64,000 nt of DNA from Singulisphaera sp045290345 (GTDB taxonomy: Bacteria; Planctomycetota; Planctomycetia; Isosphaerales; Isosphaeraceae). A model generated the notes under the pieces. That model saw only the letters and a program-made list of their open reading frames with translations, did no database searches and had not been told where the DNA came from. The stretch's first letter is position 1; every line of letters begins with the position of its first letter. Shown here one piece after another: positions 18,701 to 28,208 of this stretch. The stretch lies in the NCBI RefSeq assembly GCF_045290345.1, contig NZ_CP155447.1:6572001-6636000 (forward strand), written 5' to 3'. The position numbers and the translations under genes are program-made.

Positions 18701-19676
18701 TCGGGTCGAGGAAGAGGGAATAGTTGTAGCCGAGCGTGAAGAAGCCATCGGCGTTCGCGATCAACGCCTGGACCGCCATGAACCGCAGGAACTTGTCGAC
18801 ATCAAGGTACGAGCCGATCTCGTTCCGAAAACGCTCGTCTTCTCCCTGCTGGACGAGGCGGAGGAACTCAATGAGGCGCTTCGCCTCATCCGGGGTCGGC
18901 TCGGCCAGGGGACGGTACGGCCCCCGGTATTTCTCCCAGTCGTCGCCGAGGAAGTCGAGACCGCGGAGCCCCTGCGGCCTCAGGAGCAGGCCCTTGTCCG
19001 TGTGGAACCGGTCCTTCAGAAACGGCCGGTCCACGGGCTCGACGAGAGTATAGAGTCCAAGGTAAACCTTCTCGTGTTGGCCCGGGACGGAGAGCGTCAC
19101 CTCGGCCAGGGCCGTACGAGGCGCGGGCACGCCGGCCTCGCGAAAGCGGGCGAAGGCGAGCGCCTCGCGTGCCTTTGTGGGATCGAGCGCGCCGCCTTGA
19201 AGCTGCATCGCGCGGAGCCCGTGAAAATCGACATGTTCGGCGCGGTTCAGATCGACCAGGAGGGAACGCTTCAGCCCGAAGGCCGACGCCATGTAGGAGG
19301 CGTTCCCCGAGTAGCGAAGGCCGACGCCCTGATACGTCTTCCCCTCCGCCGTGACGGCCCCGCGTGCCCAGGGGAACTCGACGCCGAAGAGGTTCCGTTC
19401 GCTCTCACGCCCCCCTGGCTTCCTCGGACGAGAGGCCGGTGGCGGACCGCCCGGGACTCCGGGCGGGGCCGGGGGCGGAGGCTGCATCGCCCGATACTCT
19501 TCCACCGGAATCTCGACGTGGAGGTTCACGACCTTGGTCAGGCCGAAGAAGTCCGCGCCGGCGGCCTTCTGCTCATCACCATCGTCCGCGACCCCCGAGA
19601 CGAGCACGGAGGGTCCGGCGAATAAGAGGGTGCAGCAGGCCAACACGGTCGCTACGGCGAGGGCTCGTCGGTGCAT
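15710..19676 (-). CDS. CotH-like kinase domain fused to PVC-type heme-binding/beta-propeller, HEAT and cytochrome c (frameshifted)
   Basis: About 1320 residues if the frame is restored. Order: signal peptide (ALAVATVLACCTLLFAG), CotH kinase-like domain (about 50-420: NLFGVEFPWARGAVTAEGKT, LIANADGFFTLGYNYSLFLD), an NHL/PQQ-type propeller (APTGFKVSLFAAPPKVGYPV, IYIAVGDYGFHGAKG), HEAT-like repeats (LADPSARVRARALIALGRLG), and a C-terminal heme site CRACH with a QTPKGPHLVDIGKRYSPAEL tail. The frames break near 17979-17982: after FARMEHPR the next frame continues LIAQDGNVWVLHPPLLSVF with no gap in homology. CotH proteins phosphorylate or bind surface proteins; the remainder is the PVC heme-binding type often found with DUF1501/DUF1549 genes. 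Start 19676 is chosen because it begins the signal peptide. Confidence 0.82.
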
Positions 19677-19856
19677 GGAGTGACCTCTCGTGGAGTTGAA
19701 CGAGGAGCCGTTACACGTGGGCGAAGGCGGTGCGATCGGACAGTCGACAACGCTCCCCCAGGAGTAAGAGATGCGATCCGGCGGCGGGTGTCGCGCGCCC
19801 GTCGTCAGATTCATTTTTTTTTCGGCAGTCGCGCATTCCGGCGCCTCGCGCCCTCT

Positions 19857-22121
19857 TCAGCGCGACGTCCGCCTCGAGTCGCGCTGCGTCCGAAACGGCG
19901 TGGGGAAGGCGTTCAACGTGCCTCGGATCGGCTCGCCGGCCATCTCCTTCCATCGCCGCGTCTGCTCTGCGGTCAGAGCGGCCACGATGCGTTCCATCGC
20001 CGGCTTGCCGGCCACCTCAGCCAGCTTGCCCGCTTGCAGTTCGCGTCTCTGGCCGAGGAGGGACTCCTCCTCGATCGCGCGGATCTGCTCGCGCTGCCCC
20101 GGTGTGAGCCCGAGCGCCTCAATAATCTCCGGCTCCCGGAAGGCGGTCGGCCCCTCCGACTGGAGGGCAATCTGGCGGAGCCGGACGCGCTGGGATGGTG
20201 TCAGGATCGCGTCAACCTCCTCCTCGTTGGCGCGGGCCTGCTCCAGGGCGATCCGCACGCGCTCGGCCGGGGGAGGCAGGTTCGCCGGGTCTCCGAAGGA
20301 CTCCCGCCAGCGCCTCCCGGCCCGGTCGGAGAGGTCGGCCACCCTTGCCCTCTGGCCCTTGTCGAGCCGAAGATCGTTGAGCGCCGAGGGCTGAGCAAGC
20401 AGGTAGAGCTCCCCCGCGGCGCGAAGGACCGCCAGATCGGCCAGGATCGTCTCGACCCGTCGCGTGGTGTCCCGCAGTTCGGCTTGCGCGTCTGGGTCGC
20501 TCCGACGCTGTTCGACAAACTCCCGATAGTAGGCCAATGCCGACGCGAGCAGGCGCTTGCGGAGCCCCGCCATGCCTGGGCGGTGGGCAAGTTCCTCCTC
20601 ACTGACCTGGATCAGCTCGTCGACCGCGCGGCGGGCCAGGCGAAAGCGGGCCTCGGCTTCTTCCGCACGCTGACGCTCACGACGGTACGCCGATTCCGCC
20701 TTCCGCTGCTCGACCAGCGTCTTTGCCTGCTCGCCACGGACGAGAGCGGTGCTAACCAGGGACGCGGCCGAGAGGAGGATCAACGCCACGGCTCCGGCCC
20801 TGACGGCCGTCGGATGCCGTCGCGACCAGGCCCGAAGCCGCTCAGCGGCCGTCGGCCGTCGGGCCAGGATCGGCCGGGCGTCGAGGAAGCGCTGGAGGTC
20901 GTCGGCCAGCTCCTGCGCCGTGCCGTAGCGGTCGCCTGGATCCTTGCGCAACGCTTTCAGGACGATCGTCTCCAGCTCCGGCGGGACGGTGCGGTCCAGG
21001 TCGGAGGGTGAGGCGGGATCGTCCTCGGCGATCAGCCGAATCAGCGCGTGGCGGTCACGGCCCTCGAAGGGAGGGTGCAAGGTCAGGAGCTCGTAGAGCG
21101 TTGCGCCCAGCGAATAGATGTCACTGCGGTGATCGACGATTCCGCGGCGGGCGAGGACCTGCTCGGGACTGGCGTAGCGGAGCGTGCCCAAGAGCTCCCC
21201 TGTGATCGTGAGCCCGGGATCGCCGGTGACCTGGGCGAGGCCGAAGTCGGTGACCCAGAGCTGCCCCCGAAGGTCCAGCAAGAGGTTGCCTGGCTTGACG
21301 TCGCGATGCACGATCCCCGCCTGGTGGGCGTGCTCCAACGCCAGCGCCGCCTGCCGAGCCAGCCCGGCCGCTCGATCGAAATAACGGCGGCGGTCCGCCG
21401 ACCGTTCGCGGGAAATGGTCGTCGTGGCATGCGCAACCTCGCCCCCGGAACCCGGCTCGTGGAGCCTTAAGTCGAGATCGGCGTCAACCGCCCGATCGTC
21501 CTGCTCCCCCTCGGCCGGTGATAGGCGGGGCCCTTGCTCATCGCGAAGGCGGCGAAGTTCCCCGATGAGGGCGGCGAGGCTCTGTCCCTCGATGAATTGC
21601 ATCGCGTAATAGTGGACGCCTCGCTCGGAGCCGACCGCATGCACCGGAACGATTTTCTCGTGCTGCACATGCGCAGCCGTCAGCGCCTCGGTCTTGAAAC
21701 GCTGCAAGCGGCGGGGGTCGATGGCCGAGGCGAACGGAAGAACCTTCAGCGCAACACGCCGCCGGAGCGAGATCTGCTCGGCCTCGTAGACGACCCCCAT
21801 TCCCCCCCGCCCCACCTCGCGGAGGAGGCGGAAGTCGCCGATCTCACCGATGCCCGGAGGCGATGGGTTCGGCCCCTCGCGAGGCAGACCGAACGGAGCA
21901 CGGGCGTCGCCCAGTCCGACGGCACGGAGGGGAGCCGTGAGCCGTGCGACCTCGTCGTGGCCGGCAAGGAACGCCTCGAGATCTTGCTGGAGGTCGGGGT
22001 GGGCCGCAATGAGCTGGCTTCGGTCGGGCTCCCGGCCCGCTTCGAGCGCCTCGACGTAGGCCAGGAGAACCTGGTTGCGCCGCTCTTCCTGGGTCGGCTC
22101 GCCGGTGAGTTCAGGCCCCAT
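19857..22121 (-). CDS. Membrane Ser/Thr protein kinase with periplasmic LTxxQ-like tail
   Basis: A 754-residue PknB-type kinase: glycine loop VGRGGMGVVYEAE, lysine in VALKVLPF, catalytic HRDVKPGNLLL, and DFG in VTDFGLAQVTGDPG. A membrane segment near residues 450-475 (AGAVALILLSAASLVSTALV) is followed by a coiled coil (VEQRKAESAYRRERQRAEEA) and, near the end, repeats like the LTxxQ motif (ILTPSQRVRLRQIALQ, ALGLTPGQREQIRAIEEE, ALTAEQTRRWKEMAG) seen in stress-sensing Spy/CpxP-like proteins. ATG 22121 is preferred over 22142 because GGGGGAG sits 7 bases upstream. It overlaps the ECF sigma gene by 11 bases. A kinase-sigma pair of this form suggests phosphorylation-controlled transcription; this is an inference from coupling. 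Confidence 0.9.
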   Translation of the reverse strand: MGPELTGEPTQEERRNQVLLAYVEALEAGREPDRSQLIAAHPDLQQDLEAFLAGHDEVARLTAPLRAVGLGDARAPFGLPREGPNPSPPGIGEIGDFRLLREVGRGGMGVVYEAEQISLRRRVALKVLPFASAIDPRRLQRFKTEALTAAHVQHEKIVPVHAVGSERGVHYYAMQFIEGQSLAALIGELRRLRDEQGPRLSPAEGEQDDRAVDADLDLRLHEPGSGGEVAHATTTISRERSADRRRYFDRAAGLARQAALALEHAHQAGIVHRDVKPGNLLLDLRGQLWVTDFGLAQVTGDPGLTITGELLGTLRYASPEQVLARRGIVDHRSDIYSLGATLYELLTLHPPFEGRDRHALIRLIAEDDPASPSDLDRTVPPELETIVLKALRKDPGDRYGTAQELADDLQRFLDARPILARRPTAAERLRAWSRRHPTAVRAGAVALILLSAASLVSTALVRGEQAKTLVEQRKAESAYRRERQRAEEAEARFRLARRAVDELIQVSEEELAHRPGMAGLRKRLLASALAYYREFVEQRRSDPDAQAELRDTTRRVETILADLAVLRAAGELYLLAQPSALNDLRLDKGQRARVADLSDRAGRRWRESFGDPANLPPPAERVRIALEQARANEEEVDAILTPSQRVRLRQIALQSEGPTAFREPEIIEALGLTPGQREQIRAIEEESLLGQRRELQAGKLAEVAGKPAMERIVAALTAEQTRRWKEMAGEPIRGTLNAFPTPFRTQRDSRRTSR

Positions 22122-22695
22122 GGGCCGACTCCCCCGGTTCATGGAGCAGCTCGCGGAGCCGCTTCAACCCGCGAAAGAGCAAGCCGACCGCGGCCGGGCG
22201 CGTCCGCCCGATCTGCTCCGCTACATCGGCCACCGTGAGCCCATTCAAGTAATGCAGCTCCACGACCCGCCGCTGGTCCTCCGGCAGCCGAGCGATCGCG
22301 TGCGCGAGCCGTAGCACCTCCTCGTCGCGAACGGCCCCCTCGCTCGGAGACGTCTGGTCGGCCGCGAGCAGGCCCTCCATCCGGGAAGACGAACGCTCCA
22401 GTTCCGCCTCCAGCGACCGTTCCCGGCCGGGATCGCGGGCCCGAGTGTCGAGCCGCCGAACCGCGGCCGCCAGCGCATTTGCCAGGATCGCGCGGAGCCA
22501 GGCCAACAACTCGCCCTCGGTCCCGCCCCGAAATTGATCGCGTCTCTCGTGAGCGTGGAGGATCGCCTGCTGGACAACGTCGGAAGCATCCAGTTTCGCC
22601 CGGGGGCGAGACCCCAACTGGAGCCGCACGAGCAGCAAAAGGTAGTCGCGGTAGTCCTCAACGGACCGGATGTCCTCACGAGCAGTGCGTCGCAT
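22111..22695 (-). CDS. ECF-family RNA polymerase sigma factor (planctomycete type)
   Basis: About 194 residues. Region 2 is visible as YRDYLLLLVRLQLGSRPRAK and ASDVVQQAILHAHERRDQFR, then a linker (AWLRAILANALAAAVRRLDT), and region 4 as ARLPEDQRRVVELHYLNGLT and VADVAEQIGRTRPAAVGLLF. This arrangement is typical of the ECF group that planctomycetes encode beside Ser/Thr kinases. The stop overlaps the kinase start by 11 bases, implying translational coupling. The start could be 22695 or 22722; neither has a strong ribosome-binding site. A dispersed ~80-nt element lies about 110-190 bases upstream. Confidence 0.9.
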   Translation of the reverse strand: MRRTAREDIRSVEDYRDYLLLLVRLQLGSRPRAKLDASDVVQQAILHAHERRDQFRGGTEGELLAWLRAILANALAAAVRRLDTRARDPGRERSLEAELERSSSRMEGLLAADQTSPSEGAVRDEEVLRLAHAIARLPEDQRRVVELHYLNGLTVADVAEQIGRTRPAAVGLLFRGLKRLRELLHEPGESAHGA

Positions 22696-22802
22696 GGTCC
22701 CGCGCTCTCGCGTCCTCCCCATCCGGCGTTCATCCGTCGCATCGACTTCTCAATGAAAGTACGCCAATGCCGCCCGACCGCGATAGGTCCCTGTGCAAAA
22801 AC

Positions 22803-22883
22803 CGCCCGGCCCCGCGATCCGGCAGGCAGGCGGCTGGGGGAGTTTCTCCCGATCGGTACGGCGATTGGACGCGAATGGAGCAG
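22803..22883 (-). repeat. Dispersed ~80-nt upstream element, copy A
   Basis: About 85% identical to 48181-48260. The shared core reads ATCCGGCAGGCAG, then a small hairpin (CTGGGGGAGTTTCTCCC), then GATCGGTACGGCGAT. Both copies lie just upstream of minus-strand genes in the same orientation (here the sigma-kinase operon). It could be a shared promoter/leader, a binding site or a non-coding repeat. Confidence 0.6.
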
Positions 22884-23038
22884 ATTAGCCGGCGTCGGCC
22901 AACCGCCTCCGGCAACAGGGACACTCGCTGTCGCTCCCTGTCACCAGAGGCAAGAACGCGGTCGGCCGCGGGGAGGCATGATCGCCTGAAACGTCAACGG
23001 AGAGGGGGCGGAGGCGGGGACAACGTGCGGGCAATCAC

Positions 23039-24580
23039 CTATCTCAGTTCTCGCACGCCTTGCTTCAGCTCATAGACATGCTTCACTTCGTCATCAGTAA
23101 GTGCCGCATTAAAGACGGCGAGGTCATCCATTTGGCCGACATAGGCGGCTCCAAGGACCAACAGCACACGTGCAGGATCCCAGTCGAATTTGAGATCCCA
23201 GTTCTCGATCGTGCCTTGCAGCTTGCCGTTCAGATGCAGCCGACCAACCTGCGGTTTGCTCTTATCGTTGACGTTTTCCAGCGAGAAGACCACGTGGGTC
23301 CACGTCTCGCGTGAAAAGGGCGCACGTGCCACTTGCACCATCGGCCGCTTGGCGACCGGGATGTCGGCCCACTGGACGTTATCCGGGTTCCAGATATGAA
23401 ACAGTGGGCGAATAGCATAGCGGAAGAACCGCGGCGTTTCGTCCTTCGACCATTCGAGGAAGATGAAGCCCTTCTTGGAGTCGTCACCAACGATCTGGAC
23501 GGGGTCGCAGTACCCAGGTTCCAGGTCTTCGTCAGGGTTCAGACGCAACCAGACGGAAACGGAAGCATTCCAGTTCTTGTCGTTGTAGCCGATCGCTCCT
23601 GCGTCCTTGAAGGCAGGGCGAAAGTTGGTTTTCTTCGTGAAATGGAGCGCACCGCCAAAGCGGCCAGCGTCGGGGACCAGCCGTACCTCGTCTGGAGGGG
23701 TGGCGGTCTCGAGACCTTTTCCCTGCACGACGTAACACGTTTTATCGCCGCGTGCGAAGTCCGCCTCCAACCCCTTGTCGAAGGACGCATGCAAGGTCAG
23801 GGCTCGCGTGAGCTTCGCTTTCGTTTCTGCCTCCGCCGCGCTGAGGATCTGCTTGGCCTCAGGGATGCCGATCTCTCGGACGAAAATGTTTCGCCAGCGG
23901 ATTTCGCCGCCGTGAGTCTGCAACAGGATTGGTCCTTTCGCAGGCAACGGCCGGTTGCGGTCGTCGTAGTTCTCCATGACGGCGCCGTCGACGACGAGTT
24001 TGTCGTTCAGCCAGACCCAGGTGCGGTCACTGACCTGGCGAATGCGAAACTGGTTCCAGTCGCCAAACGGACGGTCGGCCAACACCAAGGGATGGCGTCC
24101 GGTGGTTCCCGGCGTGTTATTGAAGAGACCGCCGGAACCCAGATGAGGTTTGCGGGTGGGTGCTTTGGGATTGAAGACTTGATTGACGTCCCAAATCTGG
24201 ACCTGTGGCGCGCCTCGCAGATAAATGCCGCTGTCGGCCTTGGGCACGGTCTTGTATTCGACCAGTAACTCGATGTCACCGAACTCTTCGTCGGTCGTTG
24301 CGTATGGCCCCTTGCCGTCGTTGACCAGTTCGCCGTTCTCGACAGTCCAGTTCTTGGGGAATTCGGCGCGTTGCTCGGCGAGGTTCGCCGCCTTCTTTTC
24401 GCCCGTAAGCTTCGCACCGAGGTGCGGGTTCAGGCCATGCCAGCCGGAGAGATCCTTTCCATTGAAAACGGCGCGGAAGCCATTCGGCGGACTTGTCTCC
24501 TCAGCGCGGCCGACCGCACCCATCCCGAGCCCGGCCATCGCGGCGATAAAAGACAGGGTTCGCTGGACACGACATCTCAT
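23039..24580 (-). CDS. Secreted DUF1080 (3-keto-disaccharide hydrolase-like) plus LamG-domain protein
   Basis: A 513-residue protein with a signal peptide (TLSFIAAMAGLGMGAVGRAE). Residues about 35-235 are the DUF1080 jelly roll: FRAVFNGKDLSGWHGLNPHL, FGDIELLVEYKTVPKADSGI, IYLRGAPQVQIWD, GPILLQTHGGEIRWRNIFVR. Residues about 265-510 are a LamG/concanavalin-type domain (ASFDKGLEADFARGDK, HLNGKLQGTIENW, YVGQMDDLAVFNAALTDDEV). Both are carbohydrate-linked folds acting outside the cytoplasm. ATG 24580 is chosen because CCGGAGC lies about 6-8 bases upstream and the signal peptide starts there. It is a single transcription unit. Confidence 0.88.
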   Translation of the reverse strand: MRCRVQRTLSFIAAMAGLGMGAVGRAEETSPPNGFRAVFNGKDLSGWHGLNPHLGAKLTGEKKAANLAEQRAEFPKNWTVENGELVNDGKGPYATTDEEFGDIELLVEYKTVPKADSGIYLRGAPQVQIWDVNQVFNPKAPTRKPHLGSGGLFNNTPGTTGRHPLVLADRPFGDWNQFRIRQVSDRTWVWLNDKLVVDGAVMENYDDRNRPLPAKGPILLQTHGGEIRWRNIFVREIGIPEAKQILSAAEAETKAKLTRALTLHASFDKGLEADFARGDKTCYVVQGKGLETATPPDEVRLVPDAGRFGGALHFTKKTNFRPAFKDAGAIGYNDKNWNASVSVWLRLNPDEDLEPGYCDPVQIVGDDSKKGFIFLEWSKDETPRFFRYAIRPLFHIWNPDNVQWADIPVAKRPMVQVARAPFSRETWTHVVFSLENVNDKSKPQVGRLHLNGKLQGTIENWDLKFDWDPARVLLVLGAAYVGQMDDLAVFNAALTDDEVKHVYELKQGVRELR

Positions 24581-24867
24581 AGCTTTGCTCCGGTGCATCG
24601 TAGTCACACTCGCCGCGACCGCAATGGTCTTTCGCGGCCTCAAGGTGGAGTATCCTAACAGTCCAGCGTGGTTCATGGCACCACGCCACGCAATCGAGCC
24701 CTCGTTTCCGAACTCATGCCCAAATTGGGTTTGCCACACACCCCGAATTCTCCGAACTCGGCTGAGTGAGCGGCGGTTACAACGCCCGCGGGGTTTCGGC
24801 ACGAAGCGCAATAGACGACCGCCGCATGGTTTGTCCCCTCTCCCGATTGGTTTTTGCACTCCTGGCT

Positions 24868-26093
24868 TTAGGCTTCATCCGACAGCAGCAGCGGCGGTGG
24901 CGGAGTGTCATCATAGAGGCCCACCCACTCGGTCGCGAGGTCGGCGTCGAAGAAGAGAATCCAGGAGCGTTTGGGGATGCTTCCCGCCCGGAGACAATCG
25001 CGGATGGCGGTGATTGCGGCGGAGACGTCCGTGAGCGCGAGGTCGATATATGCGTACCGGAGGCCCATGCCACCGCCTATCTGGCACCCCAGGCGGTGCG
25101 GAATGAGCGCACTGTCAATCGCGTGTTCGATTTCGGATTTATCGGTGAATGACGAATCGGCCAGCCCTTCAGACAAGTCAATTTTTATATAGCAAAAGGT
25201 TTCGCCGCAACGCGTGAAACGTTCGGAATAAAATGCCTCGCCAGTGTGGGCGGTAATCCACATCGTGGGGTTTGCGGACTTCGCAACGAAGAGGTCAGTC
25301 TGGTGGAGAAAGTCGTCAGCCTGGTCGGGTTCGAGCTCCCACACAGTCCATCCAGATTCATGCACCCATTGATAATGCGGGGTGGGTGGAAGCTGGTCGC
25401 GAATCCCTTCCACCGCGGCGTCGACGGTTTCCTTGAGCCGGTCGAGCTTGATAGCATGGCGTGGTGCTTCGCGAGCACGACCGAGGAGCGATTTCAGGCC
25501 CTGATTCTCGGGAAATGGGCTGATTTCAATCGTACCGATCCAGCGGTCAAGACAGCGCTCGCCCAGGAGCGTTTCGGTCGCAACAAACGCTGCATTGAGG
25601 GCTTGTTTATCGTCGCTGATTTTGATGCGAGGTGAGTAGTAACAGAGCTCGATCTGTCGTTTGTCACCGACCGAGGCCCGGACGAGGAAGTCGCCTATGT
25701 CATAAGCCGTGCGTGCTTTGACTGTGGATTTCGTCGATTCGAGATCCTCCGGAAGCCGGGCGTCGTAGAATTCCCAGGCGGGGATGTCGGGGCGCGTTCG
25801 AGGATCGTGGCAACCAAGGGCCGAAGCTCATGGGCCGACTCGGGGGTTAGCACGAGCCGGTGTCCCTCACCAAGCACCGCCGGGCCGTATTCCCACATGA
25901 TTTCGGGGTGAATGGCGTGCAGGTTGTCGTCCATCCACTTGGGTAAGTCCCACCGCGCCTCTTGTTTGAAGAGCGATTTGAGATTGTCAACCTGACCGTC
26001 AAACGCTCGCCACCATGCGTCGATTTTCGCGATAATGGCCTCCCGCTCGGCGGCATCTTCGGGCTTGTGGTCGTGATAATAAAGCCAGCGCAT
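24868..26093 (-). CDS. Conserved hypothetical protein (~408 residues), frameshifted
   Basis: The N-terminus (MRWLYYHDHKPEDAAEREAI, then FDGQVDNLKSLFKQEARWDL) and the C-terminus (IRDQLPPTPHYQWVHESGWT to YDDTPPPPLLLSDEA) lie in different frames. The middle (IPAWEFYDARLPEDLESTKS, VGDKRQIELCYYSPRIKISD, LLGERCLDRWIGTIEISPFP) joins them if one C is added to the C4 run at 25789-25792 (GGGG on the plus strand). The protein is then continuous with no other break. It appears cytoplasmic, with no signal or membrane segment. I do not know the function; I recall similar proteins as uncharacterised planctomycete genes. The break probably reflects a base missing from the assembly. Confidence 0.7.
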
Positions 26094-26533
26094 GATGAAA
26101 TAGTCTCACGCGATTATTGCCAGGGAACAGTAGCGACTGCGACGGAATGTAGCAGATTCCACGCGAGCGGCAAGCAGTTGCGGAGAAGCAGGGGCGGTTC
26201 CGCCGGAGGGTCGTTTCGTCGCTTGAGAATTCGTGAGCAGAGCGTAAAAAAGGGTGCGTGTCGCCGCTCCCCGCGCCGCCACCCGACTGGTCCGTGGGGG
26301 GGGGCAACTCCCTTGCCAACCCGACAAATCCGAGATCACAGTATCGAACGAGGCTGCACATTTCGTTCAGGAAATCCATCCCGCATTGGAACCGCCCGGA
26401 CCCATTTGCAGTTGTGGCGAGTGGAACGCGGGCGAGGGCTTGCTCCAGACAGTGGCGGAATCGTAGTCTCCAGATCAGAATGCTCGGAGTCTGACCAGCA
26501 CGGCGACGTTCCAAGAAAGTAGGACACTCTCGA
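26094..26533. other. Divergent intergenic region, no gene seen
   Basis: This stretch separates two divergently transcribed genes and should hold both promoters. No open frame on either strand has protein-like composition. A G8 run lies near 26296-26303. Confidence 0.4.
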
Positions 26534-27367
26534 ATGACTCTCCATGGATCTGGATTCATCTTGGCTCTCGCTGTTTCCGGGGTCATGTCGTCGACCGCAA
26601 TCAATGCGGCCGAAACCGTCGACGTGGCGTTCTCGGCGAGGCTCGACGGCAGCGAGCAGCGTTACGTGATCGTGATGCCCGACGGTTTTCAACCAACGGC
26701 ACAGGTTTCGGTGCTGATCGCGCTGCATGGTCACGGGTCGGACCGCTGGCAGTTCGTGAAAAACGGGCGTGACGAGTGCCGGGCCGCACGCGATGCCGCC
26801 GCGAAACGGCGAATGATCTTTGTCTCGCCGGATTATCGCGGAACGACGTCCTGGATGGGGCCGACGGCCGAGGCCGACCTGGTTCAGATCATCGAGGATC
26901 TGAGGCGCCAATTCCGAGTGGGCAAGCTCGTGATCAGCGGCGGGTCGATGGGCGGCACGGCGGCCCTGACGTTCGCCTCGCTGCATCCCGACCTGATCGA
27001 CGGCGTCGTGTCGATGAACGGCACCGCGAACCTGGTGGAGTACAACGGGTTCCCGGACGCGATCTCGGCCTCGTTCGGCGGGTCGAAGCAGGACAGGCCC
27101 GACGAGTACCGCAAACGCTCCGCCGAACTGGCGGCCGAAAAGCTGACGATGCCGATCTCGGTGACAACCGGTGGCCGTGACACGATCGTGCCTCCCGACA
27201 GCGTGCTGCGGCTCGCCCGGCAGTTACGGGAGAAGAACCGCGCGGTGCGATTGATCCACAAACCAGAGGGGGAACACGCCACGAACTACGCCGACGCGGC
27301 CGAGGCGTTCGACTTCGTCCTGGATCGAGTGCTCGATGCCAAGGAACGGACGCAGAAGCCATTCTGA
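26534..27367 (+). CDS. Secreted alpha/beta hydrolase (esterase/PHB-depolymerase-like)
   Basis: A 277-residue protein with a signal peptide (GFILALAVSGVMSSTAINA). The hydrolase fold shows the oxyanion region VLIALHGHGSDRWQF, a nucleophile elbow SGGSMGGTAAL (Ser near 137), an acid in TTGGRDTIVPPDS and a catalytic His in KPEGEHATNYADA. The family is close to poly(3-hydroxybutyrate) depolymerase/esterase-like proteins that act on acyl esters outside the cell; the substrate is unknown. The start is the first ATG, and only a weak purine-rich site precedes it. It stands alone at the edge of an A/T-rich accessory island. Confidence 0.85.
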   Translation: MTLHGSGFILALAVSGVMSSTAINAAETVDVAFSARLDGSEQRYVIVMPDGFQPTAQVSVLIALHGHGSDRWQFVKNGRDECRAARDAAAKRRMIFVSPDYRGTTSWMGPTAEADLVQIIEDLRRQFRVGKLVISGGSMGGTAALTFASLHPDLIDGVVSMNGTANLVEYNGFPDAISASFGGSKQDRPDEYRKRSAELAAEKLTMPISVTTGGRDTIVPPDSVLRLARQLREKNRAVRLIHKPEGEHATNYADAAEAFDFVLDRVLDAKERTQKPF

Positions 27368-28208
27368 AGGTGAAACGCCGAAACCAATTCCGTAGTAATC
27401 AAGAGGCATTGCTACCGGCGGGCGCGGAGACGGCCAACGCGTCCCAGTCGAGCGAGCGAACGGCTCCTCGGTGCCGGAAAGATCAGTCATCGAGCAGAGG
27501 AGACGGAGCCTCGCGTTGGATGGGCCCCTCAAACGCTCGGACAGGTGGTAAGCCCCGTAGAAGGTCCCGAAGTAGTCGCCTCAAGCGGCGACGCGATTGA
27601 GTTCTTTGTCGGACACGGTGATGCCCGCGTGCCGGCCACGAAGCATCGTCATGATGCCTCCTCCCTACAGGGGTCTACCTTCGCACTCGCTCACGTCGTT
27701 TCCGAGGGAACGTCCGCCGTCGTGCGGATGGCCGAGGATCGTGGGATGGAGCGGATGGGGTGCGTTTTAGGATCACGCGATAGGCCGAACTAACCCATCT
27801 CTTAATCGCCATCCCTCAAGCTCACAACCTCGCCCTTCATCTTCTGAGCTTTCTCCAAGAGAAAGCCTTCATCGGAGAAGACGACAAAGTGTCTCTCAGG
27901 TTAATAATTCTCAGCAAACACGAAGTATTCGATTTCCAGTTCGGTGAATCGTGGCCCAAATTCATTCGCACTTGAACCAAGCATAGAGACGATTGATTTT
28001 CCGGTCGGCCAACACTACGTTACGAAAAATTAAAGTAAAAGCCCGGATGAACGCCTGAGCAATTCGCCAAACAATATTCACGCCTATACATACAGATACG
28101 TTTCCACGACGAGTCGGCAGTGATCGCAACCAAGTCTGGAAATCTCCAGTGGAGAGCATTTTTCATATTTTTAGCCTATGCCCTACCGGTCTCACAAATC
28201 AACACATG
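27368..28208. other. Low-coding region with a 23-codon ORF bearing a strong ribosome-binding site
   Basis: On the minus strand, ATG near 27654 is preceded by GGAGGAGG and encodes 23 residues (MTMLRGRHAGITVSDKELNR, VAA) before TGA near 27585. It may be the start of a lost gene. The rest (apart from 27802-27984) shows no protein-like frame. From about 27800 onward the composition is clearly richer in A/T than the flanks. Confidence 0.35.
27802..27984 (-). pseudogene. Small protein interrupted by an in-frame TAA
   Basis: ATG 27984 starts MLGSSANEFGPRFTELEIEY, FVFAENY, then TAA, and the same frame continues PERHFVVFSDEGFLLEKAQK, MKGEVVSLRDGD to a second TAA at 27802-27804. Both parts look like protein and only the stop separates them, at codon 28 of 60. 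Original codons one substitution away include CAA, AAA and GAA. No family is recognised. It lies in the A/T-rich island, so a decayed accessory gene is the simplest reading. Confidence 0.45.

Noticed and set aside
17958..19625. 555-codon plus-strand ORF
   Set aside because: Antisense to the CotH domain; composition is a shadow of the real frame.
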